From positions 1-5,135 of the forward strand of contig JAQUZA010000266.1 of NCBI GenBank assembly GCA_028691595.1: a DNA stretch of 5,135 nt. The letters run 5' to 3'. The notes under the pieces are model-generated. The model was not told the origin of the DNA. It saw nothing but the letters and a program-made list of their open reading frames with translations, and ran no database searches. A program made the position numbers and the translations under genes. Position 1 is the stretch's first letter. Each line of letters begins with the position of its first letter. This DNA is from Candidatus Rifleibacteriota bacterium. Its GTDB lineage: Bacteria; Muiribacteriota; Ozemobacteria; Ozemobacterales; Ozemobacteraceae. Positions 1-4,568 of this stretch are shown here, in pieces.

Positions 1-463
1 GGTCTTTTTTTTCTTCGGCAGTAATCAAACCCCTCAAAAAAAGTTCTTCGACATAAGAATGATCTCTGGTTATCTGCTTTAAAACATTATTTCTGTATAG
101 GTAGATTCGGCTGTCGCCAACATAGGCAATGTAAAAATCATTGTCGCGAAAAGCGAGCACTACACAGGTGCAGCCCATTCCTTTTGAAGAGGGGTGCTCT
201 TCAAGCATTTTGCGAACGTTTTTATTGGCAAGATTAAAAGCACTGCGAAGAATTTGTTCGAGGGGGGCAGATGGGTCGTTGGACTTTTCAAGGTATTCAC
301 TGATTGTATCGCGGGTAATCTGTGAAGCGACCTCTCCAGATGAAAGCCCGCCCATTCCGTCTGAAACAATAAAAAAGCCACCATTTTCGGAAACGAAAAA
401 GGAGTCTTCGTTATGGTCACGAACTTTTCCGACATGCGTTTTACCAAATGCAGAATAACGCAC
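1..463 (-). CDS. PP2C-family Ser/Thr protein phosphatase (Stp1/PrpC/PstP-like), C-terminus beyond left edge
   Basis: The product is a metal-dependent PP2C phosphatase, expected to act in the cytoplasm and reverse phosphorylation by the kinase encoded just upstream. The 154 visible codons are open to the window edge. Bacterial PP2C proteins are usually about 240 residues, so roughly the last third is missing. Visible signatures are T9-x2-G12-x2-R15 and N18-E19-D20 (motif RDHNED), the metal-binding SDGMGG at 34-39, GMGCTCVVL at 95-103, VGDSRIYLYR at 115-124 and TRDHSYVEEL followed by a GLITAEE segment (132-151). The later metal-binding aspartates lie outside. No membrane segment or fused domain is seen. 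The start is GTG at 463: a TGA, the kinase stop, is the in-frame codon five triplets earlier, no other start lies between, and GGGAGG sits 4 nt upstream. The gap from the kinase stop is 12 bp, so co-translation in one operon is likely. The family call is secure. The kinase as substrate is inferred from context. Confidence 0.95.
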   Translation of the reverse strand, partial: MRYSAFGKTHVGKVRDHNEDSFFVSENGGFFIVSDGMGGLSSGEVASQITRDTISEYLEKSNDPSAPLEQILRSAFNLANKNVRKMLEEHPSSKGMGCTCVVLAFRDNDFYIAYVGDSRIYLYRNNVLKQITRDHSYVEELFLRGLITAEEKKD

Positions 464-467
464 ATTT

Positions 468-473
468 CCTCCC
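468..473 (-). promoter_or_regulatory. Ribosome binding site of the PP2C gene, deciding a GTG start
   Basis: GGGAGG on the minus strand (473 to 468) lies 4 nt before GTG at 463. An ATG at 465 overlaps this GTG in another frame and would share the same site, but that frame gives no recognisable protein. The GTG frame gives the PP2C signatures within 20 codons. Confidence 0.7.
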
Positions 474-475
474 GA

Positions 476-2290
476 TCAATTCTTCAGTTCATCGAGCCTT
501 TTTTGAATTTCGTTCTGTTCTGGGTAAAGGAATAGGGACATTTCGAAATACTGTCTGGCTTTATCAAGCTTTTTATCCTCGATAAAGAAATCTCCAAGGG
601 TGTTCAGCAACAGGCGGTTGTTCTGGTCGATTGTCCAGGCATCCATAAACAGCTTCAGGGCATCTTCACTTTTTTTCTGCCTTCTTTTAAGAATACCGGC
701 AAAGGTAAAAACAGTAGCAGAACTATGGTTTTTCATCAGGCGACTGTAAAAGTCTTCTGCCTTACGTATATTACCAGTTTTGAAACACATTTCAAGGAAG
801 CGGTTATTGAATTCCAGGTATTCACAGTTCTCTGACAACTCTGCAAATAATGCTTCCCAGGCCTTCTCGATATGGGAAAGCAGCTGTTCGTAGGTTGCCT
901 GGTCTTTTCTGGTTTTTGGGGGTTCACCAGGAAGCCGGCGCAGCATGCCTTCAAGATTTTCGACCATACCATCGAACCTTTTCAGGCCGGCAGGTGCAAG
1001 CTCGAGTAATCTCTGATTGATCACAACGTTTTGCCTGGCAACAACATCATGATAAAGCGTCGCAGTTGCGTAACCGGGCAGAGAATAGCTGATCAGATAA
1101 CCCATGGGTGGCATTGAAAGTTCTACCGGACTGCTGCCCACAATTTCTTTATTAAGGCTTATCAAGGCACCAGCAGGTAGAGAAGTCAGCTTGAAATGAG
1201 CCTGCGTAAAATGGTAGTAACCCTTAAAAACAAGTAAAAACAAAATTGTGAAACCGGCCATAATCAGCACGATCCGGATCGAGTTAATAAGTTCAGCCGG
1301 GGGTTTAGGGGCAAACTTTCGAGTGGTGGGATGGGTACCGATATCATGATCATACTCACTGACGAAAGCATCATCATCATGTTCTGGCTGGGCAGACAAA
1401 AGGTCTATCGACTGACCACTATCTTCGAGAGGTTGGTCAGCACCAACTTCATTAAGTTTAACAAGAGCCTGAAGCATCTCATCACACGATTGAAAGCGGT
1501 GCTCACGTTCTTTCTGCATGGCTTTCAAAATAATGTCATTTAGCCTGCGCGGCACTGCATCATTCAATTCAATCGGAGCAACCGGCTTTTCCTGGATGTG
1601 CATGAGGGCGATGGCATTGGGGCTGTCGCCAATGAATGGCAGTCTGTCGCAAACCAGCTGATACAGAGTCACGCCCAGCGAGTAGATATCGGAACGATAG
1701 TCAAGATCGCGCTTTCCAAGGGCCTGTTCTGGAGACATATAGTCAGTTGAACCCAGGGTAAGGCCTTCACCGGTTTTACTGGTGTTCTTGCAGGCTTTGG
1801 CGATACCGAAATCTGTAAGCTTAACATCACCTGCGGTGTTTATCATGAAGTTGCTGGGCTTGATATCGCGATGAACCACACCCTGGTCATGGCAATGCTG
1901 CAGAGCAGAAAGGGCGCAAACCATTATTTTTACGATGTCGTCGAGGCTGAAGCCTTCGCTGCCCTTCATCATTTCTTCGAGAGAGCGACCATCTATGTAT
2001 TCCATGACGAAATATGGAGGCAGGCCCTCTTCACGACATTTTTCGACGGTAGCAATATCGAGAATCTTAACGATACTGGGATGATCGTGAAGGCGTTCCA
2101 TGGTTCGCGCTTCATCAAAAAATCGCGCCACCACGTCAGTATCGTCTATCCAGTCTTCAAGAAGAAATTTTACAGCGGCCTGCTTTTCAAGGACGGTATG
2201 CTGAGCGAGATAGACGGTAGCGAACCCTCCGTCACCAAGTTTTCTGATGACAGTATAGTTTCCGGCCTTCTTCTGCGAATAATCAGCCAA
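476..2290 (-). CDS. Transmembrane Hanks-type Ser/Thr protein kinase with PEGA-like and TPR extracytoplasmic region
   Basis: This 604-residue protein has an N-terminal cytoplasmic kinase domain (about 12-280) with every catalytic element. These are the glycine loop GDGGFATV (19-26), the ATP lysine K41 in AAVKF, the helix-C glutamate E60, HRDIKPSN (140-147, catalytic D142), DFG (160-162), SPE (186-188), D201 in RSDIYSLG and R265. The activation segment (163-185) is rich in Ser/Thr (T170, S171, T173, T178, S181, T182), giving candidate autophosphorylation sites. An acidic linker (about 283-336) precedes one membrane helix (about 337-356). Beyond it lie a PEGA-like beta domain (about 366-425, with LPAGALISLN and GSSPVEL) and about three TPR-like helical hairpins (491-600). 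The start is TTG: an in-frame TAG lies three codons upstream, and no other standard start precedes the kinase fold. It lies 11 bp after the FHA-ATPase gene and 12 bp before the phosphatase gene. Likely substrates are the FHA protein's partners or itself, by inference. The kinase call is secure; PEGA and TPR boundaries are approximate. Confidence 0.96.
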   Translation of the reverse strand: MADYSQKKAGNYTVIRKLGDGGFATVYLAQHTVLEKQAAVKFLLEDWIDDTDVVARFFDEARTMERLHDHPSIVKILDIATVEKCREEGLPPYFVMEYIDGRSLEEMMKGSEGFSLDDIVKIMVCALSALQHCHDQGVVHRDIKPSNFMINTAGDVKLTDFGIAKACKNTSKTGEGLTLGSTDYMSPEQALGKRDLDYRSDIYSLGVTLYQLVCDRLPFIGDSPNAIALMHIQEKPVAPIELNDAVPRRLNDIILKAMQKEREHRFQSCDEMLQALVKLNEVGADQPLEDSGQSIDLLSAQPEHDDDAFVSEYDHDIGTHPTTRKFAPKPPAELINSIRIVLIMAGFTILFLLVFKGYYHFTQAHFKLTSLPAGALISLNKEIVGSSPVELSMPPMGYLISYSLPGYATATLYHDVVARQNVVINQRLLELAPAGLKRFDGMVENLEGMLRRLPGEPPKTRKDQATYEQLLSHIEKAWEALFAELSENCEYLEFNNRFLEMCFKTGNIRKAEDFYSRLMKNHSSATVFTFAGILKRRQKKSEDALKLFMDAWTIDQNNRLLLNTLGDFFIEDKKLDKARQYFEMSLFLYPEQNEIQKRLDELKN

Positions 2291-2295
2291 TTGGA

Positions 2296-2304
2296 TCTAC
2301 CTTA
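2296..2304 (-). promoter_or_regulatory. Ribosome binding site of the kinase gene, overlapping the upstream stop codon
   Basis: TAAGGTAGA (2304 to 2296, minus strand) resembles TAAGGAGG with two mismatches and ends 5 nt before the TTG start at 2290. Its first three bases are the TAA stop of the FHA-ATPase gene, so the terminating ribosome would sit on the initiation site of the kinase gene. An imperfect site plus a TTG start suggests modest or coupled translation. Confidence 0.55.
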
Positions 2305-3480
2305 AAAGCCAAGAATAGATTTCAGTTTTGAGAAAATCCCGCCTGATTCGGCAAGTGCTTCTTCGCCGGCAATCTGTCGGTTCAGGTTGTTGATCGCAGC
2401 AGTGAGTGAAGACCCGGGTTTTTCATTAACGAGCAGCTTGCCACCATTCGATGAAATTACCGCATCGTCAGGGCAATATGGCAAAACCGTGATATCACGC
2501 TTCAGAAACGATTTAACTTCTTCGGCGCTGACAGTGCCCTCACGCCCGACCTTGTTCATCAATACCTTGAATTTGCTTTCGGGGAACTTAAAGGTATTCA
2601 TGATTTCGATAACGCGCCTGGCAGCGAGAAGATGCCCTATTTCGGGAAGGCCGACAAGGTAGATCAGGTTTGAGAGTTCCCAGGCGGTGATTGTCACCTC
2701 ATCGATTTCGGTCTTGAGATCTACAAGAACAAAGTCGTATTTGGCTTCAAGACTCCAGAGTATTGTTTTAACATGCTGGGCAGTAACAAGTTCTGCAAGT
2801 TCGGTTTTCTTGGGGGCAGCCAGATAATCGAACCCGGGGCCCTTATGCATAAAATTCTGAATGTTGTCAGGAGTAATTTCCTGTTCGCGAATGAGCTCGC
2901 TGATAGAATTGCCGGGCTTGCCAACCAGGAAAGTCAAAATATCGCCGAACCTAAGGTCGAGATCGACAACGGCAACTTTTTTATCTGATTTTTCAGCGAT
3001 TGTTCGCGCCAGGTTGACGACGATGGTACTGATACCGGTGCCGCCTTTCGGGCTGTAAAAGGAAACAATCTGAGACCCTTCTCTGGACAAGGGTTTAAGA
3101 GTCTGCCAGAGATCGCCTACTGCCGTGTCGATGTAAATAAACTCAAAAGCGTCAAATTTGACAATGTCACGGTGGTTAAGAATATGGCCAGCATTTGGAG
3201 GTATCTGTTCGCTGTTTAAAAAGGTACCATTAGAGCTGTCGTTATCAGTTAAAACGACCTTGCCTTCACGTATCTCTATGCTGGCATGCAGACGGGATAC
3301 CATTTCACTGGGAAGCTGCAGAGTGCGGCCCTCTTCCCGGCCTATTGTAAGAACCTCTGAAGGACTTATTTCAAAGGGCTTACCAAGAAATGGCGGGGTA
3401 TTGCCGACGAGAAATTTTTTCTTCATCTCCTCGGTTACCACAACTTTTCTAAAGACGGTTTTTTTTGAGTCGTCTGACAT
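2302..3480 (-). CDS. FHA domain fused to TadZ/CpaE/MinD-like P-loop ATPase
   Basis: This 392-residue protein joins a phospho-threonine reader to a ParA/MinD-superfamily ATPase. The FHA domain (about 35-120) has the conserved G47-R48, S62-R63-x-H65 and the DSSNGTFLN loop (81-89). The ATPase domain (about 136-370) has a deviant Walker A, SPKGGTGIST (143-152), with the signature lysine K145 but isoleucine 150 in place of the P-loop lysine. It also has VVDLDLRFGD (171-180, A'-like) and FVLVDL (250-255, Walker B). Such altered Walker A loops are known in TadZ/CpaE, which position Tad pilus machinery and normally carry an N-terminal receiver-like domain; here FHA takes that place. The last 12 residues (GIFSKLKSILGF) could form a MinD-like amphipathic membrane helix. 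I chose ATG at 3480 because GGAG lies 7 nt upstream and the longer frame (from 3531) would begin upstream of the predicted transcript start. It is first in the operon with kinase and phosphatase. No Tad gene is visible here, so a pilus role is unproven. Confidence 0.93.
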   Translation of the reverse strand: MSDDSKKTVFRKVVVTEEMKKKFLVGNTPPFLGKPFEISPSEVLTIGREEGRTLQLPSEMVSRLHASIEIREGKVVLTDNDSSNGTFLNSEQIPPNAGHILNHRDIVKFDAFEFIYIDTAVGDLWQTLKPLSREGSQIVSFYSPKGGTGISTIVVNLARTIAEKSDKKVAVVDLDLRFGDILTFLVGKPGNSISELIREQEITPDNIQNFMHKGPGFDYLAAPKKTELAELVTAQHVKTILWSLEAKYDFVLVDLKTEIDEVTITAWELSNLIYLVGLPEIGHLLAARRVIEIMNTFKFPESKFKVLMNKVGREGTVSAEEVKSFLKRDITVLPYCPDDAVISSNGGKLLVNEKPGSSLTAAINNLNRQIAGEEALAESGGIFSKLKSILGF

Positions 3481-3487
3481 TTTTCTT

Positions 3488-3491
3488 CTCC
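3488..3491 (-). promoter_or_regulatory. Ribosome binding site of the FHA-ATPase gene
   Basis: GGAG (3491 to 3488, minus strand) is followed by a purine-rich AGAAAAA stretch and the ATG at 3480, with 7 nt spacing. This site selects the 392-residue start over the in-frame upstream extension, which has no comparable site. Confidence 0.7.
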
Positions 3492-3513
3492 AAACTGAGC
3501 TTACTGCGACGCG

Positions 3514-3542
3514 ATTATAGCACAGGCTCAAATACTCTACAA
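3514..3542 (-). promoter_or_regulatory. Sigma-70-type extended -10 promoter of the FHA-ATPase/kinase/PP2C operon
   Basis: Reading the minus strand, TTGTAG (3542-3537) is a weak -35 box with three of six consensus matches. After a 17-bp spacer comes a perfect TATAAT (3519-3514), preceded by TGC to give the extended -10 form TGnTATAAT (3522-3514). The transcript should begin near 3507, leaving a leader of about 27 nt before ATG 3480. No other promoter of this quality was seen before the two downstream genes, whose gaps are only 11 and 12 bp, so it probably serves the whole operon. Confidence 0.75.
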
Positions 3543-3586
3543 ATAACTTTTATCTATCTAAAACCGAAGCTCCACTCACCTTAAAA

Positions 3587-3615
3587 TTGACAGCCACTTT
3601 CAAAGATATTATGAT
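3587..3615 (+). promoter_or_regulatory. Near-consensus sigma-70-type promoter for the 204-residue gene
   Basis: A perfect -35 box TTGACA (3587-3592), a 17-bp spacer and TATGAT (3610-3615, one mismatch to TATAAT) form a strong plus-strand promoter. Transcription would start around 3621-3624, only about 5-8 nt before the GTG at 3629. It diverges from the operon promoter, with 44 bp between the two -35 boxes. Confidence 0.75.
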
Positions 3616-3628
3616 ATGAACCTTAAAT

Positions 3629-4243
3629 GTGAAAAGTAAAGAAATTTTTTCAGGACTGCCTGCCTACTGGCTGGGGTTAGCATTGCTGGCCCTGGCAGTT
3701 CTTGCTTACCTGTTTACCCTTATTTCATGCCGCCCTCCCGTTGAGCCGGGCGACCCCTCAAGACCGATATCGATTACAACAGCCCATCAAACCCCTGACG
3801 ACGGCTCAGACGAAAAAAAGAATCTGCTCGAAAGGCTTGAATTTCAGAAAAAGCATCAGCAGTTTCAGGCTTCTTATCTTGACCTGATCCAGAAAATTGG
3901 CAACACAGATACCACTAAAATCAACCTTAGAAAGGACCGGGATTTATTCAAAAATTATACCCGCGCCAGGACCGATTTTACCGATACTCTGAAAAAAGTT
4001 GAAGATTACGAAAAAGATTTTCGTCTGAAGTGCTTTGCCAGAATGAGATCGCTTATCCTGGCCGTTCTTTTTTATGACCGGAAAGCAGGAACGAGAATGA
4101 CCAGATTTGCCCCAGATGAGCTCATTAAAATTGGAGCTCTCCAGGAAATCCCGGTCTGTCCACGTGGTGGTCGCTATTCAATCATCTACAAAGATGGGCG
4201 ACGCTTATTTCATTGTTCGATACACGGCACCCTGAAAAACTAA
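3629..4243 (+). CDS. Uncharacterised membrane-anchored protein or lipoprotein with C-terminal CPxGGxY...CSxHG motif
   Basis: I do not recognise this 204-residue protein as a named family. The N-terminus has lysines at 2 and 4 and a hydrophobic run (about 15-33) ending in LISC (31-34). That fits either a lipobox with acylated C34 or a plain signal anchor; both export the rest. A proline-rich stretch (36-46) leads to a charged, helix-forming, probably coiled-coil region (about 62-130). The C-terminal module runs from DELIKIGALQEIPVCPRGG (163-181) to HCSIHG (195-200). As I recall, pseudopilin-like and ComGC-like proteins can end in a similar pattern, with a step such as 'G-x-L-x-x-x-P-x-CP-x-GG-x-Y' and then 'CS-x-HG'. 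C177, C196 and H199 could form a disulphide or bind metal. The start is GTG: an in-frame TGA at 3617-3619 bounds the frame, there is no Shine-Dalgarno sequence, and the mRNA looks near-leaderless. It diverges from the kinase operon and overlaps the next gene's stop by 4 bp. Confidence 0.85.
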   Translation: MKSKEIFSGLPAYWLGLALLALAVLAYLFTLISCRPPVEPGDPSRPISITTAHQTPDDGSDEKKNLLERLEFQKKHQQFQASYLDLIQKIGNTDTTKINLRKDRDLFKNYTRARTDFTDTLKKVEDYEKDFRLKCFARMRSLILAVLFYDRKAGTRMTRFAPDELIKIGALQEIPVCPRGGRYSIIYKDGRRLFHCSIHGTLKN

Positions 4244-4404
4244 CTGCCGGCATTCTTACCTCTAACCGAAGCGGGTTCTTTTTTCTCAACCTCGCCATTA
4301 AAAAACAGCTCGACCATTTCAATCAGCGTTCTGATAAACAATACCCCTACCCCAATTGAAAAAATTACGGTCAAAGCAACAGCGATAGTTAATTCTCTGA
4401 ACAT
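4240..4404 (-). CDS. Small single-span membrane protein (54 residues), function unknown
   Basis: The frame from ATG 4404 to TAG 4240 encodes 54 residues. A short N-terminus (MFREL) is followed by one hydrophobic helix (about 6-28, including IAVALTVIFSIGVGVLFI), an amphipathic stretch IEMVELFFNGEVE (28-40) and a charged, mostly basic tail (41-54). The shape is that of a small inner-membrane protein rather than noise. GGGAG lies 10 nt before the ATG, within GAGGGAG. I do not recognise a family; a small membrane subunit such as an OadG-like protein was considered, but no characteristic motif supports it. The gene runs convergently to the 204-residue gene and shares 4 bp with it (CTAA, 4240-4243, gives TAA on plus and TAG on minus). 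It lies downstream of the HtrA-like gene but beyond a terminator, so it probably has its own promoter, which I could not identify in 4405-4487. Confidence 0.65.
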   Translation of the reverse strand: MFRELTIAVALTVIFSIGVGVLFIRTLIEMVELFFNGEVEKKEPASVRGKNAGS

Positions 4405-4487
4405 TTTTGTGCGGCTCCCTCGAATTTGGTTGCTGAAACCTTATCGACAACATGAGCATCTTTATTGAGCCCCTGAATAATTGCATG

Positions 4488-4512
4488 AAAAAGGGGCCGC
4501 AGTAGCGGCCCC
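4488..4512 (-). terminator. Rho-independent terminator of the HtrA-like gene (minus strand)
   Basis: GGGGCCGC (4493-4500) and GCGGCCCC (4505-4512) form a perfect 8-bp GC-rich stem with a 4-nt loop. Reading the minus strand, the stem is followed at once by TTTTT (4492-4488). This is a classic intrinsic terminator, 56 bp past the HtrA-like stop codon and 84 bp before the start of the 54-residue gene. On the plus strand no T run follows. Confidence 0.85.
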
Positions 4513-4525
4513 AGCAGAGTAGCGC

Positions 4526-4568
4526 AGCACAATTCTATTCAGGAGGGCATCCAGGATAGAATTGTGCT
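4526..4568 (+). terminator. Perfect 13-bp inverted repeat, possible plus-strand terminator
   Basis: AGCACAATTCTAT (4526-4538) is repeated exactly in inverted form at 4556-4568, around a 17-nt loop. The loop holds a small inner GGA/TCC pairing (4542-4544 with 4550-4552). On the plus strand the stem runs into TATTTTTC (4569-4576), so it could stop transcripts coming through from the 204-residue gene before they run antisense into the HtrA-like gene. On the minus strand it starts at the stop codon of the HtrA-like gene and could protect the mRNA 3' end. The stem is AT-rich compared with ordinary terminators, so an operator or mobile-element remnant cannot be excluded. Confidence 0.5.

Noticed and set aside
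160..465. Minus-strand frame starting ATG 465, which shares the phosphatase ribosome site.
   Set aside because: The +1-shifted frame from GTG 463 contains an unbroken, highly recognisable PP2C sequence through the window edge. The ATG frame has no family features and stops at 160.
1871..2305. Plus-strand open frame of 144 codons opposite the kinase domain.
   Set aside because: It lies entirely antisense to conserved kinase motifs, and its product shows no domain features. It is a shadow of the kinase codons.
3158..3520. Plus-strand open frame of 120 codons opposite the FHA region.
   Set aside because: Antisense to the FHA motifs and running into the operon promoter; the product has no recognisable features.
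2302..3531. Longer version of the FHA-ATPase gene starting 17 codons upstream of ATG 3480.
   Set aside because: The extra codons run through the predicted -10 box (3514-3519) and begin upstream of the predicted transcript start. They also lack a ribosome site, whereas ATG 3480 has GGAG 7 nt upstream.
4389..4484. Minus-strand stretch coding a protein-like run (HAIIQGLNKDAHVVDKV...) that ends in TAA just inside the small membrane gene.
   Set aside because: It has no ATG, GTG or TTG start and is bounded upstream by the terminator stem, so it is not a supportable gene. It could be a degraded gene end, but nothing confirms that.
4526..4568. XerCD dif-like or integron attC-like site at the 13-bp inverted repeat.
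   Set aside because: The 17-bp centre does not fit the 6-bp dif spacer, the arms do not resemble dif halves, and no attC core sequences are present.
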